In this document: positions 1-8,929 of the stretch, one piece after another
Layout of the letters: each line of letters opens with the position of its first letter
Numbering within the stretch: position 1 is the first letter of the stretch
Source of the DNA: Hallella bergensis DSM 17361
GTDB taxonomy: Bacteria > Bacteroidota > Bacteroidia > Bacteroidales > Bacteroidaceae
Direction of reading: 5' to 3'
Length of the DNA: 64,000 nt
Assembly: GCF_000160535.1 (NCBI RefSeq)
Contig: NZ_GG704781.1
Coordinates: 589,464-653,463 of the forward strand
Notes under the pieces: model-generated
The model's database searches: none
Told to the model about the DNA's origin: nothing
Seen by the model: the letters and a program-made list of their open reading frames with translations, nothing else
Made by a program: the position numbers and the translations under genes

Positions 1-247
1 AAAAATAAGTTTGCCTTCGTCCAAAATACGCAAAATCTGCGGTAGTTTGTAAATGACTGACAGTCAGTGTCTTTGAGAAAACAGCCTTTGATCTCCTATT
101 TTGTGGCCTGCGATTGAGTATCGAACGGCATGATGATAAGGCTTCAATCGCAGTGTGTGTGAGGCTCTTCCGCGCTGCCGATAAGGCCTAAGCATGCTAT
201 GAGAAAGCACCAATCGCAGCCTTCTTATGATTTTTGGGAATACTCGA
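1..247 (+). repeat. Dispersed intergenic repeat, copy 1 (head plus 22-nt tail units)
   Basis: This stretch matches, in opposite orientation, the intergenic sequence at about 16905-17131 over nearly its whole length. The head (about 2-48) contains the shared blocks AGTTTGCCTTCG, AAATACG and TGCGG. The middle (about 90-140) shares GAGTATCGAACGG. The tail consists of degenerate units that start at 140, 163, 185 and 207, a spacing of 22-23 nt, with a recurring AATCGCA or CCGC core. No credible ORF lies inside. The element may extend beyond the left edge. Its function is unknown. Confidence 0.75.
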
Positions 248-344
248 CTTGGTTTTGACAAAAAAAATTAGCCCTTTTTGCTCTGGATGACTCGAAAATA
301 ATGATCAAAAAACAGTAATTATATTTTATAAAATAAAGAATGAG

Positions 345-410
345 GAGGGAAGAGTGAAGAGTGAAGAAAGGAGAGGGAAGAGTGAAGAGTGAAGAAAGGA
401 GAGGGAAGTG
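345..410 (+). repeat. 28-nt purine-rich tandem repeat
   Basis: Two perfect 28-nt copies (345-372 and 373-400) are followed by the first 8 nt of a third. Each unit begins GAGGGAAGAGTGAAGAG and contains repeated GTGAAGA heptamers, so there is a nested repeat. The strand is almost purely purine. Such tracts expand and contract by slippage. Confidence 0.85.
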
Positions 411-685
411 TGAGGTGTGATGAAGGAGGAGCAGCGAATAAATAAAGACTACTTCACCGGATTCAGGAATTGTCTGAGTGCAGTAGAAATTTACACGTAT
501 GAACTTTTATGCCTACATCATATCTTCCTGTTTTTACTCCTATTTGCAATTACATGGTTACCACAATCGCAAGGACCTACAGTATCCCCCAAAAGAAAAT
601 ACCTACTAAGCCTTTAGCTCCCCCATTAAATATCAGCTGAGCACTACTTCGTAAAGGTGGAAGCAAAGATAACATCCTATATTAG

Positions 686-730
686 TTAAAAAAACCGTTT
701 CAGCATTTTGATTGTATGCTGAAACGGTTT
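686..730 (-). terminator. Rho-independent terminator of the degP-like gene
   Basis: A 15-bp perfect stem (692-706 with 716-730) closes a 9-nt loop. Read on the minus strand it is followed by a run of T (complement of the A run at 686-694). It lies about 135 nt downstream of the stop codon of the HtrA-family gene on that strand. Confidence 0.8.
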
Positions 731-863
731 CTATCTTGATGTAAAGGGCATTCCCGAACATTGGCTGTGCTAATTGTCAGCAGATGTTGGGCCTTACACG
801 GATGTTCAAATATTGTGATATATAGCTCTTTTATTCTGTTGGAATACTCATGATAAATTTGTG

Positions 864-2330
864 TTACTCAGCCACTTTAATAGCCTTGTAATCGGTCTTG
901 CCAGACGGCCACATACCTGTAATAAAGAGCACAGGATTCTTACTCAGAGAAGCCTCTTTCACTGCATTCTGGAGATCAGAGATTTCTTTCATGGGTCTAT
1001 CGTTAGCACTGATAATGATAAATCCATTTCCAATACCGCCATCCTTGAATGCTCCATTTTTCACATCTTTCACCTGAAGACCGTAGTTGATACCAAGCTG
1101 CTTCTTCAGGTTGTTGTCTACCGGCATCACCTTTGCACCAAGAACGTCGAGATCTGCTGTCTTCATCACCTTGGTGTTACCCTGCTGATTCTTCAACGTC
1201 ACAGTCTTACTCATCTTCTTCTTGTCGCGTAACCAGTTAATAGTAGCTTTGTCACCCGGACGTTTCCCATTCATAATCTCTTGGAGATCCGACATCTTAG
1301 AAACTCTTCTGCCATCGACTGTCGTAACAACATCGCCTTCCTTAAGGCCAGCCTCAGCACCGGCACCATTGTTTTCAACCTCAGCGACATAAACGCCTTC
1401 ATTCGTTCCAAAGTCGGGCACATCCTTGTCGTTTCTCTTTTGATTATCAATATATTTCAACAAGTCGCTGCCCTTAATACCCAAGAACGCACGTTGTACC
1501 GTGCCATACTTCTTGATATCGGCCACTACCTTGTTCATAATACTGGTGGGGATGGCAAAGCCATAACCCGCGTAAGAACCCGTCTCAGAATAGAGCATGG
1601 CATTGATACCGATAAGTTCTCCCTTGGTGTTAACAAGGGCACCACCGGAATTGCCGCGGTTGATGGCTGCGTCGGTCTGTATAAAACTCTCCACACCATT
1701 CTGATAGAGCGAACGTCCTTTGGCGCTTACAATACCAGCAGTCACTGTATTATTCAGTCCGAATGGATTGCCAACGGCAATTACCCACTCTCCTACTTTG
1801 ATTTTATCAGAATCGCCGATAGGAAGGGTTGGCAGGTTCTTGCCATCTATCTTGATAAGAGCAAGGTCAGTAGTGGGGTCAACACCTATAATACGGGCAT
1901 TGAACTCTCGGTTGTCCTCAAGTGTCACGGTAAGTTCGTCAGCACCATTCACTACATGATTATTGGTCACAATATATCCGTCCGAACTGATGAGCACGCC
2001 AGAACCGGTAGCCTCACGTTTGGGGGTGCGTACCTGTCGGCGCTGCTTGCCTCCGTTGCCCTGCGGGTTGCCAAAGAACCCAAATGGGTCGGAGAAGAAA
2101 TCGGAGAACGGGTCGCTCTCCACTTCAATAGTCTGTGTTTTGGAATTCTGCACATATTTAATATGTACAACTGCGGGAAGCGCCTTATCGGCTGCATTGG
2201 TCAAGTCCACCGGCACACCCGACTGAGCCACCTCGTTGGTCATGGCATTAACTCTAATAAACGAGCCGGCAGAAAATGCTAAGGCAACAATACAAATGCC
2301 TGCTAGCAGATAACTGGAAAACTTTTTCAT
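864..2330 (-). CDS. degP: Periplasmic serine protease, DegP/HtrA family
   Basis: A 488-residue S1C protease that degrades or refolds misfolded envelope proteins. A signal peptide or anchor covers about residues 1-29. The trypsin-like domain has the complete triad: His125 in NNHVV, Asp155 in TTDLAL and Ser228 in GNSGG. Two PDZ domains follow, at about 275-375 and 390-485. Residues 72-105, with repeated DPF segments and a Gly/Arg/Lys-rich part, resemble the loop insertion of other HtrA proteins. The gene is monocistronic, with a Bacteroidota -7 element upstream at 2440-2447 and a strong terminator downstream. DegQ or DegP naming cannot be separated from sequence alone. Confidence 0.95.
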   Translation of the reverse strand: MKKFSSYLLAGICIVALAFSAGSFIRVNAMTNEVAQSGVPVDLTNAADKALPAVVHIKYVQNSKTQTIEVESDPFSDFFSDPFGFFGNPQGNGGKQRRQVRTPKREATGSGVLISSDGYIVTNNHVVNGADELTVTLEDNREFNARIIGVDPTTDLALIKIDGKNLPTLPIGDSDKIKVGEWVIAVGNPFGLNNTVTAGIVSAKGRSLYQNGVESFIQTDAAINRGNSGGALVNTKGELIGINAMLYSETGSYAGYGFAIPTSIMNKVVADIKKYGTVQRAFLGIKGSDLLKYIDNQKRNDKDVPDFGTNEGVYVAEVENNGAGAEAGLKEGDVVTTVDGRRVSKMSDLQEIMNGKRPGDKATINWLRDKKKMSKTVTLKNQQGNTKVMKTADLDVLGAKVMPVDNNLKKQLGINYGLQVKDVKNGAFKDGGIGNGFIIISANDRPMKEISDLQNAVKEASLSKNPVLFITGMWPSGKTDYKAIKVAE

Positions 2331-2439
2331 ACGTTTGTTTTATAATTTAGTGTTTATCAATTTTGCTGTTACTCAACGCTGCCTGTCTTCATGAAAGTAA
2401 TTGATGAAAGCTGTCAGCATCAGTTCAAAATAAACATTG

Positions 2440-2447
2440 CAAATATA
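2440..2447 (-). promoter_or_regulatory. Promoter -7 element of the degP-like gene
   Basis: TATATTTG on the minus strand matches the Bacteroidota -7 consensus TAnnTTTG exactly, about 110 nt upstream of the start codon. No convincing TTTG -33 element is seen at the usual spacing. Confidence 0.5.
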
Positions 2448-2624
2448 GGCGCAAAAATCCTCTTTGTGTCATTTTGTCGTATCTTTTTATTCGATTTTAA
2501 CACTTTGATTTTAACACTTAACGGCTCTTAAGTTGTGAAGCGATTTATTTTACAAACTTTTAATGAGAGGATTGCGATGCTTAGCGCTAATTCCAATTAA
2601 GAAGTACAAAATATTGGTTGCTTT

Positions 2625-2656
2625 TTTGTTTATTATGGATATAATTATTATTTTTG
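2625..2656 (+). promoter_or_regulatory. Promoter of the RNase P RNA gene
   Basis: TTTG (2625-2628), a 20-nt spacer and TATTTTTG (2649-2656) match the Bacteroidota sigma-ABfr type consensus in both boxes and spacing. The predicted RNA 5' end, from P1 helix pairing, is at about 2663, the expected distance downstream. Confidence 0.85.
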
Positions 2657-2662
2657 CAGACA

Positions 2663-3043
2663 GCAATACAGTGCCCCGGCACCATCGCTGGCATCCAAGG
2701 AGATGCGAGAGGAAAGTCCGGGCAGCACAGGGTGCCCCACTTCTGAAAGTAGAAGCTATTGGTGACAGTAGGTGAAGGTAGAAGAAAATAACCGCCACTC
2801 CTTGTGGGTGGTAAGGGTGAGAAGGTGGTGTAAGAGACTACCGGGTGACGGGTGACCGCCATGCCGTGCCGTCTGGGGGCTGCAAGTTCATGTATACCGT
2901 CGTAATAAGGGTTGCCCGCCCGATGCTCGCGCAACGACGGAGGGTAGAACGCTTGAGTTGCAGGGTGACTTGCAAATTAGATAAATGATGGGCTCCTTTC
3001 TTCGGGGAGGATACAGAACCCGGCTTATAGGGACACTGTCTTG
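2663..3043 (+). ncRNA. rnpB: RNase P RNA (M1 RNA), bacterial class A type
   Basis: This is the catalytic RNA that trims the 5' leader of pre-tRNAs. The conserved 5' core GAGGAAAGTCCGGGC is at about 2709-2723, and the 3' core ACAGAACCCGGCTTAT is at about 3013-3028. The ends pair to form helix P1: GCAATACAGTGCCC at 2663 with GGGACACTGTCTTGC ending at 3043, apart from small bulges. A T run follows at 3044-3050 and can act as terminator. The length of about 380 nt is normal. The short ORFs overlapping it on both strands are artefacts. Confidence 0.95.
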
Positions 3044-3087
3044 CTTTTTTACCGAACATCATCCATTTGGAAGTTATTAAATATATA

Positions 3088-3528
3088 ATGAAAGAGTTAC
3101 ACCCCAACATATTAAACGACTATGAACATCAGGTGAACAAGCTTATAGAACTGCACCGAGAGGAATCTGACTTTCCAGAGATGGAGAGTTTTGGTGTTAA
3201 CCGAGAGCTGTTAGATGATTATCTGTTTAACTACCAAGCCATTCTTGACAGTGAGGGTTCACAACGCTCACAACAGACTGTCTATGGCATCATTGCCTTG
3301 GTTCCTGTTATTGTTCTCAGTGCTTTCCCTATACAACTCCTACCTTGGAAAAACGAAACGCTTACGCTGTTGGTGGGCATTGTTGTTGGAGTTGCGTTAT
3401 CATTGATTATTAAAGGCATAAGGGTTGTCATGAAGAGAAGAAACCTTCAGCGGCACAAAGACTCTAACCCTGATGTGGTGGCATATGTTGATGCCGTGAT
3501 AAATTATCATAACAACAAACAAGATTAA
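3088..3528 (+). CDS. Small membrane protein of unknown function
   Basis: A 146-residue protein with an acidic, soluble N-terminal part (about 1-68). Two hydrophobic segments follow, at about 72-92 and 97-115, probably a membrane hairpin, and then a basic stretch (KRRNLQRHK). I do not recognise a named family. The ATG at 3088 is preferred over an in-frame TTG at 3067. It follows the RNase P RNA by 45 nt and precedes the DUF1232 gene by 13 nt, so the two proteins are probably co-transcribed. Confidence 0.7.
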   Translation: MKELHPNILNDYEHQVNKLIELHREESDFPEMESFGVNRELLDDYLFNYQAILDSEGSQRSQQTVYGIIALVPVIVLSAFPIQLLPWKNETLTLLVGIVVGVALSLIIKGIRVVMKRRNLQRHKDSNPDVVAYVDAVINYHNNKQD

Positions 3529-3541
3529 ATATTTGAATGTC

Positions 3542-3949
3542 ATGCGTAAAATAGAACTTCAGGACTTCATGAAATACAAAGACAAATTTACATCCAACGG
3601 ATTTGTTGAGAAAATCTCTCGGATAGCTAAACGTGCCGGTGCCAAATTTGTTTATGCAGCTCTTATACTTTTCTACACACTGGAAAGTGACAAAGTGTCG
3701 GTGAAAGACAAGGCAATAATCATTGGTGCCTTGGGTTATCTCATCAGTCCACTCGATGTGGTACCCGATGCTATTCCCATTGCCGGACTGGGCGATGACC
3801 TGGCCGTGCTTATCTATGTGTTGCATAAGGTATGGGGGGAGGTGTCTGAAGAAGTCAAGGCCAAGGCACACAACAAATTGAGCAAATGGTTTGATGAGGA
3901 CGAAATTGACGAAGCCAACAATTTGTTTGACAACTCTAACCAAGATTAG
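3542..3949 (+). CDS. DUF1232 (YkvA-like) membrane-associated protein
   Basis: A 135-residue protein from the ATG at 3542; an in-frame TTG at 3533 is less likely. Residues about 55-100 carry the DUF1232 signature: a hydrophobic segment leading into LISPLDVVPDAIPIAGLGDD, followed by a second hydrophobic stretch. The family is widespread but its biochemical role is not established. The gene lies 13 nt after the small membrane protein gene and converges on the TPR gene. Confidence 0.85.
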   Translation: MRKIELQDFMKYKDKFTSNGFVEKISRIAKRAGAKFVYAALILFYTLESDKVSVKDKAIIIGALGYLISPLDVVPDAIPIAGLGDDLAVLIYVLHKVWGEVSEEVKAKAHNKLSKWFDEDEIDEANNLFDNSNQD

Positions 3950-4037
3950 ACAGTTCGTCCAAGAACCAAATAAACATGGCCAATATTTTGTAACTATCCG
4001 AAACGTGTCGGCTTATACGTTCCCAAGTCCAGCTTGG

Positions 4038-6248
4038 TTACCCCATAACCATTTCTGCTACCATCTTCCGATCGGTGTCTTTCACACCGTATTTGACTAA
4101 CAGCGGCAGGTCTTTTTCAAATTGACGCATCAGGTCATCGGTTGATTCCACAACGTTTTCGGATGTGGCGATGGACTGTTTAATTAGTGTGATGGCCATG
4201 TCTACCCTACCCGCAAACCAATTGCAATAGCCAGCATTGAGGAAATCAGAAGCATCGCACATCTTATTGGCCAGAATGCTCTGGTAAAGTTCGTCTGCCT
4301 GATCAATGTTCTTTAACCAAAGATGTCCCCATGCCAAGGCCCGTTTCACGTTTATATCCTTCTCATTTTCATAATCGAGCCGGAAAAGTAACTTCATGCC
4401 TTCTTCTGCATTGTCGGAGTTGATTTGTGATATGGCCAAGTTGAGCGCAATGCTTCGGTTGTCGGGATACTGATATAAAAGCTGCTTGTAGAGCCGAGCA
4501 GCCTCAGCGTAATCTTCCACATAGAAACTGGCTTGGGCATAGCCCATTATTGCCCGTTGGTCATCGGGAGAAACGTCGCACAGTTGGGCATAGATGGCCT
4601 GCGCTTCGATGTATTTATGTGCACGCATCTTGAGACCAGCTTCCATACGCATATCTTCGATGTTGTTAGCTTCTTTGTATGAGTAAAACATCTGTGAAAG
4701 AGAAGAATACATTTTTTTCTTCAACAAAAACTTCTGGATATTTCGAGCTTCCTTGCCCATCTGCTTTCTGAACACTTCATTGGTCATAAACAGAAATCTT
4801 GGACTCTCGAAAGGATTATCGAACATGGCATGCGCATCGCATAGTGAGAAGAAACGATAGAGATCCTGGAGATACATCCGACGAATGTAACTTGAGTCTT
4901 GTGTGTTTATTTGCTCCTCTCCCATTCCCATCATGGCCACATTGCCGGAATTGAGCATTTCCTTGATGTTAGCAGGAATGTTATTATAAACTTTTGCCAT
5001 ACCCAGCACAAAACTGTACTTGTCGGAGTCGCAAAACGACCCACTCTTCAAAATGGTCTCAACCATATTGGAATGAAGGAAGTCAGGAGCCAGATGCTGC
5101 AAGTGTGGATGATCCGTCGAGAAGGGTATGAACCAGTTGGGAAGCGTGTAGAAGAATGAAAATCGCTTCATCTGCGAGAAGCCTCCGAAATAAATATCTA
5201 CACCTTGGTCGCGCATATCCATCATCTTTCGAATGCTTTTCTCCATCTCCTCCATCTTCTGGTCTGCGGCATCGGGATTCAGAATATCCTCGATCGTATT
5301 TTCTTCTTTTTCCCTAATCTCAAAGCCATCGATTTCAAAACTTTGATTTCGCAGCAAGGTCGGCATAATATCTCTCTGTAACTTCTCGTTATCACGCTTG
5401 GCATTGCGGCAATACACCATTTGTATTTGCAACTCATAGAGTTCTCTTTTTATAGACTTATCGTTCAAGAACTCCTGAATGTGCTCATAAACCTGTGGGA
5501 ACATGGAAAGACTCAGACTATCAAGCGCAAATACCCATCCTACCAAGGCACGTTGCTTGAGATACACGTCCTGTGCATGTTGGTGGATGTAAATCATGGT
5601 GAGCATACGTTCCGGATCGCCCGAAATCATTGCCCCCAACATGACTGCAGAAATCAAGAGCCGTGCGTCTTTGGAATCGATGGTTGGGGATACCAGCATC
5701 CGAGCCATATTCATACCAATATCGTGTGTCCAATGATGAGATAAAAGCAGTGAGTTAAAAACTGTTTGGATGTATTGGTGATGAGCAGAGTACAAGTCGA
5801 TTAACTTCGTTTTTCTGATATCCTCCGGTTCGAGGGATGCCATAGCAACGTCAGAGACGAAAGCCTCCAGTTTATGTCTAATTTCTTCAACGTCTAATTG
5901 CACGGCAGATTTAGCAGGAGTATATTTGATAACTGACGGGTCGTATGCTTTGCGGTAGTCCAGTTCAATGTCGCGTAAGAGCACATAGAGTTTCCCTAAC
6001 AGACTATTATACAGTTCCTCACGCTTATCGTCCTGGTATCCTTTCTTCAGAAATTCGCACATCAATAGGTAGTTCTTCTCTATTTCTTCAAGCCTGCTAC
6101 CCAACGAATCAAACTGAAAGTTGGTCAAAAACGCCCGTATGCCTGCTATGGCCTTACCTAAATATCCAGACCCTGTGATGCTCTGTTGTATTTGTCGGAG
6201 TTGTTGAAGTTGGGATGTCCAGTCGGACGGTTGCTGAAAGTTATTCAT
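4038..6248 (-). CDS. Large TPR protein
   Basis: A 736-residue protein from the ATG at 6248; an upstream in-frame TTG is rejected. No signal peptide is visible, so it is probably cytoplasmic. The first 500 residues are helical without a recognisable domain. TPR-like helix pairs are clear at about 545-690, with the usual small residues in segments such as YAEAARLYKQLL. TPR arrays mediate protein contacts; the partner is unknown. It follows the binding-protein-like lipoprotein gene by 47 nt on the same strand, so the two probably form an operon. Confidence 0.8.
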   Translation of the reverse strand: MNNFQQPSDWTSQLQQLRQIQQSITGSGYLGKAIAGIRAFLTNFQFDSLGSRLEEIEKNYLLMCEFLKKGYQDDKREELYNSLLGKLYVLLRDIELDYRKAYDPSVIKYTPAKSAVQLDVEEIRHKLEAFVSDVAMASLEPEDIRKTKLIDLYSAHHQYIQTVFNSLLLSHHWTHDIGMNMARMLVSPTIDSKDARLLISAVMLGAMISGDPERMLTMIYIHQHAQDVYLKQRALVGWVFALDSLSLSMFPQVYEHIQEFLNDKSIKRELYELQIQMVYCRNAKRDNEKLQRDIMPTLLRNQSFEIDGFEIREKEENTIEDILNPDAADQKMEEMEKSIRKMMDMRDQGVDIYFGGFSQMKRFSFFYTLPNWFIPFSTDHPHLQHLAPDFLHSNMVETILKSGSFCDSDKYSFVLGMAKVYNNIPANIKEMLNSGNVAMMGMGEEQINTQDSSYIRRMYLQDLYRFFSLCDAHAMFDNPFESPRFLFMTNEVFRKQMGKEARNIQKFLLKKKMYSSLSQMFYSYKEANNIEDMRMEAGLKMRAHKYIEAQAIYAQLCDVSPDDQRAIMGYAQASFYVEDYAEAARLYKQLLYQYPDNRSIALNLAISQINSDNAEEGMKLLFRLDYENEKDINVKRALAWGHLWLKNIDQADELYQSILANKMCDASDFLNAGYCNWFAGRVDMAITLIKQSIATSENVVESTDDLMRQFEKDLPLLVKYGVKDTDRKMVAEMVMG

Positions 6249-6295
6249 AATGGAGAATAATAAGGATGAAGAAAGTAACGGCAACAGATTAAAAA

Positions 6296-7213
6296 TTAGT
6301 TCCAGTACCGTTTCGCACGTGCCACATCTTTTTTGCGCGGTGGGACTGCATGTTGAAATTGCAGTTTTGGCAAAGCTTTTATGGTTCTGTCATCGACATG
6401 CATGTATTTTTTGATAATGCCGTGATAGTGGACTACCCCGTACTTATTGATCGAATCACAAATCTGATTGTAAACTTTGACAAAAGAGTCGAGCTGTGCC
6501 TGACGATTCTTGTCCTTTAAAGCTTTTTCTCTAAAGGCCAACACTCCCAAACGAATATCCTTGTCTCGGCTATCCATCAAAACTATGTGTTTGAACAGAC
6601 GTGCTGAAGTTGCCTGTGGTTCAGTTAATAATGATGCATCCATCTCGTTGTTCAGAAGCATTTTTAAGCGAATATCCACATCATTTATCTGTACACGATA
6701 AACGTCAAACTTAGGTTTGACACTGTCTATAGCAAGGCCTGCCAAATAATCGGTGGCTGAGTAGCGTGTTATAGCAACCATCTTGTCTGACATCTGTTTA
6801 AGCTCTTTAACACGAGCCAGACGGTTAGATATAAATTGCCAATAGCTGTTGGTGGCTGCTACGTAGCGCAGCGCAATGCCACCTTTCCTGAGTCGTTCGG
6901 CACGAATAAGATCTGTTACAAATCCTTCAACATGGGCGCCCGCTATTAGAGTGTCTCCGTCTAATTGAGATTTTCTTGTACGAAGATGCACGTCGACACC
7001 TCCTTTCTGAAATAGACTGTCTTCCATGGCAATGAACAGTGGAAGGCAGTCCATCGTCGGTGTAGTGGCAATCTTCAGCGCTGCCGAGTCTCTCCGTGCC
7101 GTCTCGCGGTGTTGTTTCCGCGTGAGAGCCTGTTTTTGCTCGTATGATTGTCCGCAGCCTAAAAAAACAAGAAGCGTTACGAGCGTCATTATATATAACA
7201 ACAGTCGGTTCAT
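6296..7213 (-). CDS. Lipoprotein resembling an ABC transporter substrate-binding protein (NMT1/THI5-like)
   Basis: A 305-residue protein with an SPII signal peptide and lipobox LVFLGC (lipid on Cys20). The mature part resembles type II periplasmic binding proteins of the nitrate/sulfonate/THI5 class: a first strand TTPTMDCLPLFIAMEDSLF, a VTDLIRAERL segment and the LLTEPQATSA segment typical of this fold. No permease or ATPase gene is nearby, which is unusual. The -7 element TATCTTTG at 7221-7228 almost touches the start codon, so the mRNA may be nearly leaderless. The ligand cannot be inferred. Confidence 0.75.
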   Translation of the reverse strand: MNRLLLYIMTLVTLLVFLGCGQSYEQKQALTRKQHRETARRDSAALKIATTPTMDCLPLFIAMEDSLFQKGGVDVHLRTRKSQLDGDTLIAGAHVEGFVTDLIRAERLRKGGIALRYVAATNSYWQFISNRLARVKELKQMSDKMVAITRYSATDYLAGLAIDSVKPKFDVYRVQINDVDIRLKMLLNNEMDASLLTEPQATSARLFKHIVLMDSRDKDIRLGVLAFREKALKDKNRQAQLDSFVKVYNQICDSINKYGVVHYHGIIKKYMHVDDRTIKALPKLQFQHAVPPRKKDVARAKRYWN

Positions 7214-7220
7214 TTGATTG

Positions 7221-7228
7221 CAAAGATA
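7221..7228 (-). promoter_or_regulatory. Promoter -7 element of the binding-protein-like lipoprotein gene
   Basis: TATCTTTG on the minus strand ends 8 nt from the ATG at 7213. A transcript starting at the usual distance would have a 5' leader of only a few nucleotides. Confidence 0.5.
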
Positions 7229-7238
7229 ATAATTATAT

Positions 7239-7271
7239 TTTGCAAATACTGGAAAAAAAGATTACTTTTGC
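7239..7271 (+). promoter_or_regulatory. Promoter upstream of radA
   Basis: TTTG (7239-7242), a 21-nt spacer and TACTTTTG (7264-7271) match the Bacteroidota consensus. The implied leader to the radA start is about 160 nt. Confidence 0.6.
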
Positions 7272-7435
7272 AAAGAATAACAGCAGGGAGTTCTACGAAC
7301 TTGCGGATATGCAGGGAAGGATAATGGTCGATGCCTGCTTCCCGAATCCCTTAAACTACAGGTAAGAAAACAACTCGAACTGAATTGTAGGGTCAATCAA
7401 TAGAGAACTCCTTTAAATTTTTAATCCTAACAAAT

Positions 7436-8845
7436 ATGGCAAAAGACAAGACGATGTATGTTTGCAGTAATTGTGGGTATGACTCGTCTAAATGGCTGGG
7501 CAAGTGTCCCGCATGTGGCGAATGGGCATCGTTCAAGGAGATAAAAGTTGCCAACACTTCGGGCACAAGCGCAGCCAAGAGTGCGGCCATGACAATTCGA
7601 CACGGTGACAAGCATCCACATCTTCACCTCGACTCCCAAAACAAGCCCCTTCGACTACATGACATATCTTCCAAAGATGAACCTCGAATTGACACCCATG
7701 ACGCCGAGTTTAACAGAGTGCTGGGTGGTGGTATCGTGCCGGGAAGCATCATTCTACTGGGTGGAGAGCCAGGCATTGGCAAATCGACGCTTACCCTCCA
7801 GACCATTCTCTCAATGACTGAACGGCGCATTCTCTATGTGAGCGGAGAGGAAAGCGCACATCAAATCAAAATGCGAGCCGAACGCCTGAACCCAGTCAAT
7901 CCCGAGTCTATCTTTGTATTGTGCGAAACCTCGTTGGAAAACATCTTTGGACATATTCAGGAGGTAATGCCCGAACTACTCATCATCGACTCTGTCCAGA
8001 CCATTTCCACTGAAACGGTCGACTCATCGCCGGGAAGCGTGACACAGGTGCGCGAATGTGCCTCTGCCCTACTCCGCTTTGCCAAAACCAGTGGCGTTCC
8101 AGTTGTCCTCATTGGTCACATCAACAAGGAAGGCACACTGGCCGGTCCTAAAATTCTGGAACATATTGTAGATACGGTGATTCAGTTTGAAGGAGACCAG
8201 CATTACATGTATCGCATTCTACGTAGCATAAAGAATCGCTTTGGAAGCACATCGGAACTGGGTATATACGAAATGCGGCAAAACGGACTGCGACAGGTTT
8301 CTAACCCTTCAGAATTGCTGCTCACCGAAGACCACGACGGACTGTCGGGTGTAGCTATCAGTTCGGCTATAGAGGGTGTCCGGCCCTTCCTTGTAGAAAC
8401 GCAGGCTCTTGTATCATCGGCGGCTTACGGCACTCCCCAGCGTTCGGCTACAGGTTTCGACCAGCGACGACTGAACATGTTACTTGCCGTATTAGAGAAG
8501 CGCGTTGGATTCAAACTCATGCAAAAAGATGTTTTCCTCAACATAGCCGGCGGATTGCGGGTAACTGATATGGCCATGGATCTCAGTGTGATAGCCGCCG
8601 TACTTTCCAGTAATGTCGACACACCTGTGGAGTCAGGCTGGTGTATGTGTGGCGAGGTAGGTCTGAGCGGCGAGGTACGCCCTGTGAGCCGTGTAGAGCA
8701 ACGCATTGCCGAGGCCGAAAAACTTGGCTTCAACCATATCATCTTACCTTCGCACAATGTGAAAAATCTCAATGCCACGAAATACAACATAGAGCTTCAT
8801 CCTGTGAAAAAAGTAGAAGGGGCATTGAGATATCTTTTCGGATAA
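7436..8845 (+). CDS. radA: DNA repair protein RadA (Sms)
   Basis: A 469-residue RecA-like ATPase that promotes branch migration and recombination repair. The N-terminal C4 zinc finger uses Cys10, Cys13, Cys24 and Cys27. Walker A GGEPGIGKST is at 109-118, and the RadA-specific KNRFGS motif is near 262-267. The C-terminal Lon-protease-like domain covers about 290-469. All family motifs are present and the length is normal. It is followed 84 nt later by queC on the same strand, with no terminator seen between them. Confidence 0.97.
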   Translation: MAKDKTMYVCSNCGYDSSKWLGKCPACGEWASFKEIKVANTSGTSAAKSAAMTIRHGDKHPHLHLDSQNKPLRLHDISSKDEPRIDTHDAEFNRVLGGGIVPGSIILLGGEPGIGKSTLTLQTILSMTERRILYVSGEESAHQIKMRAERLNPVNPESIFVLCETSLENIFGHIQEVMPELLIIDSVQTISTETVDSSPGSVTQVRECASALLRFAKTSGVPVVLIGHINKEGTLAGPKILEHIVDTVIQFEGDQHYMYRILRSIKNRFGSTSELGIYEMRQNGLRQVSNPSELLLTEDHDGLSGVAISSAIEGVRPFLVETQALVSSAAYGTPQRSATGFDQRRLNMLLAVLEKRVGFKLMQKDVFLNIAGGLRVTDMAMDLSVIAAVLSSNVDTPVESGWCMCGEVGLSGEVRPVSRVEQRIAEAEKLGFNHIILPSHNVKNLNATKYNIELHPVKKVEGALRYLFG

Positions 8846-8929
8846 ATACCCAAATATCCACCTCAGCGAAATTATGCCGATGTACTAAATCAAACATTCA
8901 ATATTGATATTGCTATATAATAAAGTTAT

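Larger units (their letters stand above)
248..863. other. Intergenic region without a credible gene
   Basis: There is no ORF with family resemblance here. The region holds a purine-rich tandem repeat (345-410) and, at its right end, the terminator of the degP-like gene. A 66-codon frame at 417-617 has no recognisable features and is not called. Confidence 0.6.

Noticed and set aside
417-617. 66-codon frame in the left intergenic region
   Set aside because: No homology seen, no promoter element, and it begins in the purine-rich repeat.
1281-2282. Long antisense frame (333 codons) over the degP-like gene
   Set aside because: It is the complement of a gene with full catalytic motifs, and its translation shows no domain or composition typical of a protein.
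2550-3110. Several short frames on both strands overlapping 2.5-3.1 kb
   Set aside because: The region encodes the RNase P RNA; the conserved RNA cores explain the sequence.
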